Shown here: piece after piece, positions 56,802 through 64,000 of the stretch
Layout of the letters: each line of letters starts with the position of its first letter
Numbering within the stretch: the first letter of the stretch is position 1
Source of the DNA: Niallia circulans NBRC 13626
GTDB lineage: Bacteria; Bacillota; Bacilli; Bacillales; Cytobacillaceae
Assembly: GCF_001591585.1 (NCBI RefSeq)
Contig: NZ_BCVE01000001.1
Span: forward strand, 186,001 to 250,000
Reading direction: 5' to 3'
DNA length: 64,000 nt
Program-made: the position numbers and the translations under genes
The notes under the pieces: generated by a model
Databases searched by the model: none
Told to the model about the DNA's origin: nothing
The model's input: the letters and a program-made list of their open reading frames with translations, nothing else

Positions 56802-57332
56802 TTATTCAAATAGATTTTCAAACTCAGTAGACCAAAAGAATCCTGCTTCCATACACTTACTATCAATTTTCTCTAGTTCCCCTTTTAGCCACTCCATTAC
56901 TACTTTAGGTATATCGTTATCAATATAGGCATCCTCTCCGTTAATCTCTATTGCTTTATCAATCATGGATACATAAGCTAATATACATTCTGCAAACTGA
57001 TTCAGAGATGAATTAACAAATATCACTTTATAATTATCCCCATTAGTAAGTGACACTATGTTTTCATCCTTCTCCGTTATACAGATTGGATTCCCCGAAC
57101 CAGTTGACCCTAACTGTTCTGGCATATCAAATACATCGGTAATAGGTTTAAATTGGGACGAAGTAAATTCCAAATACGGCGGTGGAGTCTCCGGTAGACC
57201 TCCTATAGACAAAAACCTCTTAACTTCATCCGAAAAATATGTATTCATTAAATCTACTTCTTTAAATTTGTTCAGTGGGCCATTCTTAATACAATCCCAT
57301 TTATTAATAAATTCTTCTGGTGTCATCACCAT
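56802..57332 (-). CDS. SUKH-4 family immunity protein
   Basis: 176 residues. LMNTYFSDEVKRFLSIGGLPETPPPYLEFTSS and ICITEKDENIVSLTNGDNYKVIFVNSSLNQFAECILAY fit SUKH-4, the SMI1/KNR4-superfamily branch found beside bacterial toxins. Its start lies five bases from the end of a toxin-tail fragment, the normal toxin-then-immunity order. Confidence 0.88.
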   Translation of the reverse strand: MVMTPEEFINKWDCIKNGPLNKFKEVDLMNTYFSDEVKRFLSIGGLPETPPPYLEFTSSQFKPITDVFDMPEQLGSTGSGNPICITEKDENIVSLTNGDNYKVIFVNSSLNQFAECILAYVSMIDKAIEINGEDAYIDNDIPKVVMEWLKGELEKIDSKCMEAGFFWSTEFENLFE

Positions 57333-57336
57333 TCTC

Positions 57337-57672
57337 TCACCTTCTTGAATCTTTTATAAAGGTATCCAGCCTTCTTGCAGTTTCATCATCTATTCCAGCC
57401 CCTAATCCATTTTCCATATTATGGATACCAACAGTAGAAGAACCACCACGTTTTCTAGATTTGTGATTTTTAATATCCTTTTGACCTTTTTGACTTTCCC
57501 AGTAATAGGTTTCATCCTTTTCTACTATTCCTTTAAATAAATCTATATTCTTTAGCGAGTACAAAAAACACTTTATGTCTCAAATAAAAAGCAGTAACGT
57601 GAGTATACCAACTATCTTGGTTATCTCGGGCATCTGCCTACATTCCATTGAATCTGTCACCATTATGAATAG
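57337..57672 (-). pseudogene. Toxin C-terminal domain remnant paired with SUKH-4
   Basis: An upstream part reads NGDRFNGM-stop-ADARDNQDSWYTHVTAFYLRHKVFFVLAKEYR. After a frame change, a 75-codon frame (57337-57564) continues YYWESQKGQKDIKNHKSRKRGGSSTVGIHNMENGLGAGIDDETARRLDTFIKDSRR to the normal end. It has no ribosome site of its own and no toxin N-terminus. The domain family is not recognised. Confidence 0.7.
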
Positions 57673-57782
57673 TTGTTCACTGTATTCCAATAGGTACTAG
57701 GTTCATTTTATCTGGTGCCAAATCACACATTCTAGTCTTCTTCCAATTACGGTATCTTAGCCATTCAAATTGTGCCTTGACA

Positions 57783-58020
57783 TTACTTTAACCAGAGAAT
57801 TTCTGGTACATCTTTAGTTTCTACCACAAGTCCAGCACCCTTGAAAACTACAAAACCAAATTCCATTCCAACTGCAATTGCTTTTTACTTTATCAATTTT
57901 CGCTTGTGGATAGTTAAATACTCTCCACCAATAAATGACTTTTTCCGTGACCAAATTTTGTTTGCTGAATTTTTCCACTGTAATGCCTAAAATACCAGTT
58001 AATTTATTATAAATTAAAGA
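57783..58020 (-). pseudogene. Frameshifted cassette relic
   Basis: Pieces in different frames: SGKIQQTKFGHGKSHLL, then GGEYLTIHKRKLIK, then KAIAVGMEFGFVVFKGAGLVVETKDVPEILWLK and a stop. They line up as one degraded protein. The GHGKSH and closing strand pattern suggest a toxin tail or short immunity gene. Not identified. Confidence 0.45.
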
Positions 58021-58059
58021 AGGCGTAAAAACATTCAAGATATGTTTTATTACCGTTCT

Positions 58060-58500
58060 TTAATCAGGTAGTAACTCCAAGTAATAATTATCATTTTCTT
58101 CCATCTTTCTTAAAAATTCTTCAAGAGAAGTGGCAATTTGAACGTCATAATAATAAACTGGATTTCTATTATTATTATTCAATTCGATGGACATTAATGC
58201 CGATTCACTGCCTTCAAAAAATATTAGTTTATTATTCTCAAATTCTTCATAGATTTCTATGCCGGGATAAAACTCAAAATCATTAACTCTTAATCGAAAA
58301 TCTCTTACAGAATAGGGACCCATAATTCGATTAATATTAAATTCTGAACCTTTAATAAAACCGTAGCCCACCTCTCTATAAAAATGAACTAACTCATTAG
58401 GGAATTTTAAATTAAGTGCCTTCTCAGCCTCTTTTATTTTGTTTTCAGCCACTGGATAAAAACTATTTTCTTGGTTTGTCTTAATAAATTCATAGCTCAT
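58060..58500 (-). CDS. SMI1/KNR4 (SUKH-1) family immunity protein
   Basis: 146 residues. IKEAEKALNLKFPNELVHFYREVGYGFIKGSEFNINRIMGPYSVRDF is the SUKH N-terminal signature, ending with an acidic helix (ATSLEEFLRKMEEND). AGGAGGT ribosome site. It follows a short toxin-tail frame by seven bases. Confidence 0.9.
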   Translation of the reverse strand: MSYEFIKTNQENSFYPVAENKIKEAEKALNLKFPNELVHFYREVGYGFIKGSEFNINRIMGPYSVRDFRLRVNDFEFYPGIEIYEEFENNKLIFFEGSESALMSIELNNNNRNPVYYYDVQIATSLEEFLRKMEENDNYYLELLPD

Positions 58501-58506
58501 TATTTT

Positions 58507-58599
58507 TTACCTCCTATACATAGGGTATTTGCTTTTGGGCTTTTCATGTATACCAGCTTGATGCGCATTTAGGAATATTAATTGTGTTAGTACAATCAT
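58507..58599 (-). pseudogene. Short toxin-tail-like frame before SUKH-1 gene
   Basis: About 30 codons, ending LNAHQAGIHEKPKSKYPMYRR and stop, directly before the SUKH-1 ribosome site. Too short for a domain. It reads like the extreme C-terminus of a lost toxin; the rest of this 304-base gap shows only fragments. Confidence 0.4.
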
Positions 58600-58804
58600 T
58601 TAGCTAACTCTTCTTTTGTATTTCATCTGCAAATTCAATGCCTAGCTTTTGTTTACAACCCTTCTTTATAACTATATCTAATTAATACTTTAGAATAGAA
58701 TCTTCTGTGTTTTTTAAAAGTATCTTGAAAATTGTTAGTAAGTATTTATTTGGCCTCCCTATCACTGTCAATGTCCAGAAGTGATAAATTTTATCTATTA
58801 CCTA

Positions 58805-59347
58805 TCATCTTCTGAGGTTTATTTTTCCTTTACTCTCTTTCTCATTAAAAAGTTTGTCTATGTAATTAATATTATCAAAAATCCAGTATCTATCCTCTTC
58901 AGGAATATAACTAGTAAAATCATCACGAATCCCTGTCCAATTATTAGGAACATAATTTTCAAAAGGTAATAGCTCAGGATAAAGGGAGAGAAGCTTTTTT
59001 TGATTAAAGTCTATAAATAATGATGGCCTCAATTCTAGAATAGTACTTCCATAATCTTGATGATCAACTAACTTTTTTAATTCTGAAGACGGTACGATAT
59101 TATCAGTATATTCTTGTAAATAGAGACGATAAGTCTTTTCATTTACAACTGAAATGTTATTTCTTAGAGAAAGAGCAAAGTCCATATCAAAACTAAATCC
59201 ATTTTTTTCATATAATTTTTTATATTTTACTATATCTAGTATCCAAACATCTCTTTCTGTTAGATACCATGAGAATTGAGAAGAAGTTTTTACCCCGACT
59301 ATTATATTTTGGGCATACTCCGGTTTTAATAACAACGAAAACACCAC
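58805..59347 (-). CDS. Hypothetical protein in the immunity array
   Basis: 180 residues from a GTG without a clear ribosome site. An in-frame ATG lies seven codons upstream but is cut off by TAG after three codons (MQK-stop), so the 5' end may be damaged. Segments such as SQFSWYLTERDVWILDIVKYKKLYEKNGFSFDMDFALSL and EEDRYWIFDNINYIDKLFNEKE give no family I know. Probably a SUKH-like or other immunity protein by context only. Confidence 0.55.
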   Translation of the reverse strand: MVFSLLLKPEYAQNIIVGVKTSSQFSWYLTERDVWILDIVKYKKLYEKNGFSFDMDFALSLRNNISVVNEKTYRLYLQEYTDNIVPSSELKKLVDHQDYGSTILELRPSLFIDFNQKKLLSLYPELLPFENYVPNNWTGIRDDFTSYIPEEDRYWIFDNINYIDKLFNEKESKGKINLRR

Positions 59348-59414
59348 TTTCTCATTCTATTTTTGCATAATGTTTATATTCTAAATTCAAACAAATCTAT
59401 TATTCAATGATTTC

Positions 59415-59888
59415 TTACCTACCTAAGTTACGATTTATTTCTCTTCTTGTTAATAAAATAGCATATTGGGTATTTTCTTTATCTTGTTCTAATTCCTTTT
59501 CCATAATAAGTTTTCCATTAGCGTCCCATTCTTTATAGTTCAATTCAATTGATAACTCGACTTCACTTGTCGATTTAACATTTCCATTTTCATGCCAACA
59601 AATACTTTTTCCATTAACTAGTCCATATTTAAAGTACTCTTCACATTTTATTTTTCCACTTTCATAAAATTCGCGATTTAAACCATGAGCTAATCCATCT
59701 TTATAGAAACAAAAATAAATTAGATTCCCATTTTCGTACAGTTCGAATGCTAATCCGGTAAATGGCTTTCCACCTTCATCTTCAGGGTTATCAAGAATCT
59801 CGTCACTATATGAAGTAAACCATAAATCATCAAAGTTTACACCGTTTTTCAAGACAAAATCCTTTGTATATTTACTATCATTTTCCAT
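59415..59888 (-). CDS. YwqK-type MORN-repeat antitoxin/immunity protein
   Basis: 157 residues with four MORN-like units: GKPFTGLAFELYENGNLIYFCFYKDGLAHGLNREFYESGKIKCEEYFKYGLVNGKSICWHENGNVKSTSEV, then WDANGKLIMEKE. The family is annotated as the YwqK antitoxin, cognate to the LXG toxin YwqJ in B. subtilis. Its start is about 150 bases from relic DNA on the right. Confidence 0.82.
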   Translation of the reverse strand: MENDSKYTKDFVLKNGVNFDDLWFTSYSDEILDNPEDEGGKPFTGLAFELYENGNLIYFCFYKDGLAHGLNREFYESGKIKCEEYFKYGLVNGKSICWHENGNVKSTSEVELSIELNYKEWDANGKLIMEKELEQDKENTQYAILLTRREINRNLGR

Positions 59889-60039
59889 AATTAAGCACCT
59901 CTAGTATATATTAAGATCAGGCTATGATGTATGCATAGTGTGGATATCTTATCTTTTTCTTTTTGTACCCTTTTGGCATGAAATTATTGAGCTTCCTTGC
60001 ACGGATTAAATATACCATAAATTCTTCCAGCTTCGCATC

Positions 60040-60192
60040 AGACCTCGCCACTAATTCCTTCATCTCTAAAAACATCCATCAAGTCGTTTTCATCACAGTA
60101 GGCTTTAATTTCCTTTACTTGATATTTAAAACTTTATCCATCTCTTGCTTGTACTTACGTTGAACACGTCTATACCCAACAACGTTCAACCT
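60040..60192 (-). pseudogene. Serine recombinase N-terminal relic
   Basis: VVGYRRVQRKYKQEMDKVLNIK, one frame change, then KEIKAYCDENDLMDVFRDEGISGEV. This is the start of a large serine recombinase (GYxRVS, eIkaYC, DEGISG). The catalytic Ser region is degraded and the rest is absent. It suggests past site-specific integration in the array. Confidence 0.7.
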
Positions 60193-60199
60193 CTTCACC

Positions 60200-60456
60200 C
60201 TACCGTTGCAGAAATTGTACATTATGTAACCTTTTTTGGTTATCCATTGTTTAGCGCACGTGCATTATTATTCATTTTAGTTTAAGTGCTTTACAAAAAG
60301 GAGCCCGTATCTTTAGTTAGTATTACAACCGTACTCCATAATGGTATTGCCATCATGGGGTCTCTATTTCAAGCAGTATTATTCATTCGCTTAACTAAGC
60401 ATATTACATACAAACAAGCACTTGATACCTTAAATGTGATCAAGTGCTTATCTTGA
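60200..60456 (+). pseudogene. Membrane-protein relic on the plus strand (repeat copy B)
   Basis: Plus-strand frame GYPLFSARALLFILV-stop-VLYKKEPVSLVSITTVLHNGIAIMGSLFQAVLFIRLTKHITYKQALDTLNVIKCLS. Its LHNGIAIMGSLF segment lines up with the hairpin-bearing repeats at 62.1 and 63.2 kb (LLDGTTIMSFRF in copy D). The intergenic repeats may therefore be debris of a duplicated small membrane-protein gene. Family unknown. Confidence 0.45.
60416..60449 (-). terminator. Terminator hairpin downstream of the Tdi1/DUF1851 relic
   Basis: Perfect 11-base stem AAGCACTTGAT / ATCAAGTGCTT with a 12-base loop, 16 bases past the stop. A related AAGCACTTG stem occurs at 63498-63531. Confidence 0.75.
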
Positions 60457-60464
60457 GATTGGTT

Positions 60465-61007
60465 CTATTTAATCGGTCCCATAAATTCTGTAATAATAAG
60501 AATGTGTTCTCTTATTTTTACCTTTTTTAGATTTTCTACTTTTTCAGATCCACCTAGACCTAGTAAAGGAGTGTATCCAAAACATTCGTCATAATCAGGT
60601 CTACCATACTTACTATAAGCTTTAGGGTATGGTTCCCACCGTAATTCATCATTTATGAAGTCATTATCCTTTAAATCATCAAAAAAGAAATTAAAGCCAG
60701 ATGAAACAATGTGCACGAGTCCTTTCCTAAAGTTCAACAAGTTAACATATTTATTTTTTTCCCACACTATAATATCACCCATCGAGGTCGTAAAAATTGG
60801 AATTGCTTGTTCGTACCTTCTATAACATCTTTCTAAAATATCCAAATACTCATCTGGATTAATTAATTTTAAAAAACCGTTTAATAATGTTCCAAAACCA
60901 TATTTATACCATACTTCTATCAGTTCTCCCGGAAGTTTATCTTTATATTTTAAGATAATCCTTTGATCAACAGTATGATGTTATAAAAAATTCTCAAAGG
61001 TATCCAA
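60465..61007 (-). pseudogene. Tdi1/DUF1851 (GAD-like) immunity protein with nonsense codon 9
   Basis: From TTG at 61007 behind AGGGAGCA the frame reads LDTFENFL-stop-HHTVDQRIILKYKDKLPGELIEVWYKYGFGTLLNGFLKLINPDEY and continues without break to IPIFTTSMGDIIVWEKNKYVNLLNF, GRPDYDECFGYTPLLGLGGSEKVENLKKVKIREHI. The TAA is at 60981-60983. Only that codon separates it from a normal ~180-residue family member. A truncated product from 60845 lacks the N-terminal domain. Confidence 0.82.
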
Positions 61008-61059
61008 TTAAAATGCTCCCTTAATTTAATTTGTCAACTTTACATTCAAATAAGTATTC

Positions 61060-61215
61060 TTTGGTGACTTCTTGACATATTATTTTCCACTATTTTTTAT
61101 GTCGTTACGCCATAGGATGTTCTCTTACTTGATTCCATCGATTCAAGAACGATTACTGGATCGTGTATAATCGCATCGACCGTTTCTGTAGCACTTTTCA
61201 AGAAAGTTCATATAA
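61060..61215 (-). pseudogene. Toxin-tail-like relic upstream of the Tdi1/DUF1851 gene
   Basis: Reads TVDAIIHDPVIVLESMESSKRTSYGVTT-stop-KIVENNMSRSHQRILI-stop. Coherent protein-like text just before an immunity gene, but no domain identified. Confidence 0.4.
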
Positions 61216-61229
61216 TAATAGAGTCATAG

Positions 61230-61742
61230 TTAATTGTATAGTTGTAATTCCTTTAAAATTTCTGTCCGCCAATCATTCGCAATATTCCCATTCTTATAAT
61301 TATCCAATAAAAAATTTATTCTTTGAATATAACTATCTGCATTCTCTACACATTTTCCAAAACAATCCATAAAATGGTCTACTAATGTATCATCAACTAA
61401 AGCTATTGGTTCTGGATAATATTTGACACCTTCTCTTTCAAATGCTTTTCTACTAATATAAGCAACTGCATCAATAACACAATTCCAAGCTATGACGTCT
61501 GTTTCATTATCTGACATTTCTTGAATTATTGTTATACCATTTTCCTCATTATCTAATAATTCATAAAGAATAACCCCTATATTTTCTTTCCCTTTTAGCC
61601 ATTCCCAACATTTATATATAACTTCTTGGGCTAACATTTGATCTTCCTTGCGAGAAAATACCGACAAAACTTTTTCTGAGAGTCCAAGGAAAAATATTAC
61701 TTTACCATCTTCTGTTAAACTACTAAAGTTAGCATTTTCCAT
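61230..61742 (-). CDS. Imm6-family immunity protein
   Basis: 170 residues from MENANFSSL behind TGGGAGGT (an earlier in-frame codon at 61763 is unsupported). GKVIFFLGLSEKVLSVF, CWEWLKGKENIGVILYELLDNEENGITIIQEMSDNE and WNCVIDAVAYISRKAFERE fit Imm6, an all-helical immunity family of polymorphic toxin loci. Intact. Confidence 0.85.
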   Translation of the reverse strand: MENANFSSLTEDGKVIFFLGLSEKVLSVFSRKEDQMLAQEVIYKCWEWLKGKENIGVILYELLDNEENGITIIQEMSDNETDVIAWNCVIDAVAYISRKAFEREGVKYYPEPIALVDDTLVDHFMDCFGKCVENADSYIQRINFLLDNYKNGNIANDWRTEILKELQLYN

Positions 61743-61977
61743 AATTAACCTCCCACTAATCATTAATCTCCATTTTTAATCATTAAATTAAGCCTACTAG
61801 TTATTTTTATGCTTTCACCCATTTCTGATGTTACTTCGATTTTATCTTAACGTATTTTAACCTCTCATTACATAAATGTTAATTTTCGTAATGCTATTTA
61901 AACGAATAGCGAGTACTATACGACCATCTCTAGTAATAATACAACTTATATTTCACGTTACCCTATTGTTTATCGCC

Positions 61978-62136
61978 ACGAGCTTTGTCATTGTCTTTAG
62001 TTTGCGGGTTTTGCAGTATCATAAGTCCCCCACACCATGTAAAATGTCAAATCATCCAATTTTCGTACTTTTTTATCAATCCTATATAAAATAAAACTCC
62101 ATGATGTGCAGTACCTTCATGAAGTCTCTATTTTTC
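61978..62136. repeat. Intergenic repeat, copy C
   Basis: ACGAGCTTTGTCATTGTC, TTTAGTTTG, AGTATCATAAGTCC, CATGTAAAATGTCA, then ACTCCATGATG..CTTCATGA. It shares all blocks in order with copy E and most with copy D. Lies in the 515-base gap between Imm6 and the next gene. Confidence 0.75.
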
Positions 62137-62257
62137 AAACATATCATTGCTCTTTTTGTCCAACTCAAATATCTTAATTGTATTTTAATTCACTTGCTTT
62201 ATGTACACGTAAACCCTTTCGTATAACTAATTTAAGCATTAGAGTACTCTAAACACG

Positions 62258-62722
62258 TTATCTTTCCTCTTTACACAAATAATTGTAATGACCAAATTCA
62301 GGAAATACATCCCAGTTTCTTTCAAGGATATCGCTAGTTTCGCGCTCCTCGACTGAACCGGTCTTTAAATCTCTCTTTTCCATTGCTATAAAGCCATCTT
62401 CTCGGAAGCCCAAAATCAAGGTGCTTACTTCTATGTCAGTTTCATCATCATATTCCCAATACATGGCTGTTCTTAAAAAAATCTTACCATCACTCATAAC
62501 TTCAAAATCATAATTTAAATATTTACGAATCAGGTCATCATAAAACCCTAACGAAACCCATTCATTTGTAACATTTACAATATACTTAGGTTTCTCATCC
62601 TCTAATAATACCGCCGTATATGGTTCTTGTTTTTGATGGTATGTGTATGCAGTACGGACATCAAGTATGTTCCAAGGCTTCTTTTTGATGTCCGACCATT
62701 CGTCACAATAATAAATTTTCAT
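62258..62722 (-). CDS. Hypothetical immunity-like protein
   Basis: 154 residues from the ATG at 62722 (a TTG two codons earlier at 62728 overlaps the stop of the upstream toxin-tail relic). MKIYYCDEWSDIKKKPWNILDVRTAYTYHQ, WVSLGFYDDLIRKYLNYDFEVM, and an acidic C-terminal half. No family recognised. Immediate placement behind a toxin tail, plus its size and charge, argue for an immunity role. Confidence 0.65.
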   Translation of the reverse strand: MKIYYCDEWSDIKKKPWNILDVRTAYTYHQKQEPYTAVLLEDEKPKYIVNVTNEWVSLGFYDDLIRKYLNYDFEVMSDGKIFLRTAMYWEYDDETDIEVSTLILGFREDGFIAMEKRDLKTGSVEERETSDILERNWDVFPEFGHYNYLCKEER

Positions 62723-62724
62723 AG

Positions 62725-62990
62725 TCAATTATACACCTTCCCCTTAATATCCCTAATAATAATCCTGCTTTTTGCTGCCTCATCAAGAATTATTTGCTGA
62801 ATTGGTTTATTTTGTACAGGTATTTCTAATATTAATTCACTTTAAGTCGCCCTTCTTTGAAAGCGTTAGAATTAAAAGTCCCATTTGTTATTTTAGAACC
62901 CGAAGAATGTTTTTTGTGATTTCATTTAAGTAACTCTTAGCTGTTTTTTTCTTGCACTTCACTAAGTTGAGTAAATTTTCTCGATACTAT
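62725..62990 (-). pseudogene. Polymorphic-toxin C-terminal tail, decayed
   Basis: In pieces: VSRKFTQLSEVQEKNS, SYLNEITKNI, SKITNGTFNSNAFKEGRLK, LEIPVQNKPIQQIILDEAAKSRIIIRDIKGKVYN and stop, directly before the immunity-like gene. Two or three frame changes or stops join them. The text reads as one well-formed toxin domain end, the clearest toxin relic in the array. Confidence 0.7.
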
Positions 62991-63017
62991 TTCCTTGTTG
63001 GGTGCATTCGAGTCAAC

Positions 63018-63205
63018 TACTTACTTTTTACCCCTACTTCTTTTGCTTCCAACTCTACCTCATCATTAGTTTGTCAACCATTCCATATCATAACTACCCC
63101 TGCTATGTAAAATGTCATCTCGCCCATTTCTCTTTCTTATTCAGTCCCGCCAAGTATTAAAACGATACTCCTTGATGGTACAACCATCATGAGCTTTCGA
63201 TTTTC
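63018..63205. repeat. Intergenic repeat, copy D
   Basis: CATTAGTTTG, ATATCATAAC, TATGTAAAATGTCA, AGTATTAAAAC, ACTCCTTGATGGT-ACA-ACCATCATGAG. The last part is a TGATGGT/ACCATCA hairpin. Same block order as copies A, C and E. Confidence 0.75.
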
Positions 63206-63287
63206 ATGTAAATCATTTTCTTTTTGTCTCACTCAAAAATCCTCACTTTCTTTTTACTAGATTTATGTATCTGTATCGTTTAGCACT

Positions 63288-63449
63288 ACGAGCTTTGTCA
63301 TTGTTGTCTTTAGTTTGTGGTTTTGTAGTATAATAAGTCCTCTTTGCATGTAAAAATGTAGTCTCACCTATTTATCTTATTATTTTCACAAACACAGTAT
63401 TAAAACAAATGCCTTGATGGTATAACCATCATGAGTTATGAATTTTCAT
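63288..63449. repeat. Intergenic repeat, copy E
   Basis: ACGAGCTTTGTCATTG, TCTTTAGTTTG, AGTATAATAAGTCC, CATGTAAAAATG, CTCACCTATT, TTATTTTCACAAAC, AGTATTAAAAC, CCTTGATGGT-ATA-ACCATCATGAG. The most complete copy, 80 bases left of copy D's end on the same strand (direct repeat). Confidence 0.75.
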
Positions 63450-63497
63450 TAGCATTTTTCATGTAGACCAAAGCATAAATTTCTCACAAAAAACAAA

Positions 63498-63531
63498 AAG
63501 CACCTGTTGCCTATTAGACAATCAAGTGCTT
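63498..63531 (-). terminator. Intrinsic terminator of the right-hand SUKH-1 gene
   Basis: Minus-strand AAGCACTTG..CAGGTGCTT (one G-T pair, inner TTG/CAA) followed by TTTTGTTTTTTG, about 70 bases past the stop. Confidence 0.75.
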
Positions 63532-63602
63532 AAAGTAAATTAAATAAGTGTTACTAACTTACGGGCATTATATCAAGGTTTAGATACTACCAACAAGTAT
63601 CT

Positions 63603-64000
63603 ATTCTGTTAACATATTTAGAAATTCTTCAAAGCTATTACTTACAATATATGTTATAGGATTTAAATCTGAAGACTCTTCATGATTCCAAACGCATACA
63701 ATAGGCTCTTCAACATTGTTACGATAGTCTAAGCAAACAAAGTCACCTGCAAATAAAACAGCTATTGGTAGCAGTTCAGTACCTACTAAATTTTCATCAA
63801 AAACAATTCTTTCGTCTAGTTGTGTTCTAACTACTCCTATATCGTAATACTCATCATCTCTTTCACCGGTTACTTTTAAAATACATAAAAACCTATCAAT
63901 CGCATAAATATGGCTATTACACTTAAAACTATCCTTTATAGGAGTACCACCATTATATTTTTTTATAAATTCTTTATACGTCTCTGGTAAATTTATTCTC
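63603..64000 (-). CDS. SMI1/KNR4 (SUKH-1) family immunity protein, N-terminus beyond window
   Basis: The last ~132 residues are visible: INLPETYKEFIKKYNGGTPIKDSFKC, YYDIGVVRTQLDERIVFDENLVGTELLPIAVLFAGDFVCLDYRNNVEEPIVCVWNHEES, then a closing NSFEEFLNMLTE helix. The LPETYKEFIKKYNGG, LLPIAxLFAGDFVCLDY and NSFEEFLNML blocks are textbook SUKH-1. Intact to the window edge. Confidence 0.9.

Noticed and set aside
61876-62094. 72-codon plus-strand hydrophobic frame
   Set aside because: No ribosome site, and it runs into repeat copy C where the same frame is broken in the other copies; treated as repeat debris, not a gene.
53725-64000. A CRISPR array or phage explanation for the repeated blocks
   Set aside because: The repeats are long, divergent and irregularly spaced with immunity genes between them; no cas genes, capsid or terminase genes are present.

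Overview
The window is low-GC DNA from an endospore-forming Bacillaceae bacterium. Evidence is the B. subtilis-like gene set (tandem trp T-boxes, CcpA cre sites, a Zur regulon with spare ribosomal proteins, sporulation genes sspH and yjcZ), GGAGG-type ribosome binding sites and frequent TTG/GTG starts. The genus cannot be fixed from sequence alone. No rRNA, tRNA, CRISPR array or intact prophage was seen.

1-33.9 kb is mostly housekeeping and metabolism, nearly all on the minus strand. It holds proBA under a proline T-box, a HAD phosphatase, two exporters (one beside a palindromic operator, one behind a Fur-like box), and a LysR regulator. Next are a complete trpEGDCFBA operon behind two T-boxes, a MOSC protein, an MFS exporter, and fruRKA with a cre site inside its promoter. 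Then come a GNAT enzyme, a DUF294/DnaQ-exonuclease pair, amt, yjcZ, thiMDE behind a TPP riboswitch, a CobW-permease-TIGR03943 metal-type operon and a chemoreceptor.

33.9-44.7 kb is an accessory block. It carries the Pnkp/Hen1 RNA-repair pair, a large orphan methyltransferase, sspH, and four genes freshly broken by single-base changes (two alpha/beta hydrolases, a methyltransferase, a PH-domain protein).

44.7-53.3 kb holds the MurNAc recycling operon murQ-murR-murP-mupG, with MurR-like palindromes and a cre site. It also holds an IS1182-type relic, a LacI regulator, and a Zur-controlled cluster (zagA-like GTPase, zinc-independent L33 and S14). The IS relic and a related 146-bp miniature element at 38.8 kb each sit between two copies of a terminator-like stem-loop.

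53.3-64 kb is a decayed polymorphic-toxin immunity array on the minus strand. Immunity or immunity-like genes (Imm22, a paralogous pair, an Im7/Im9-type protein, SUKH-4, SUKH-1, a YwqK-type MORN protein, a Tdi1/DUF1851 protein, Imm6, another SUKH-1) are mostly intact. Several gaps hold relics that read as toxin C-terminal tails full of stops and frameshifts, along with repeated intergenic segments and a serine-recombinase relic. The parent toxin gene would be expected to the right of the window.
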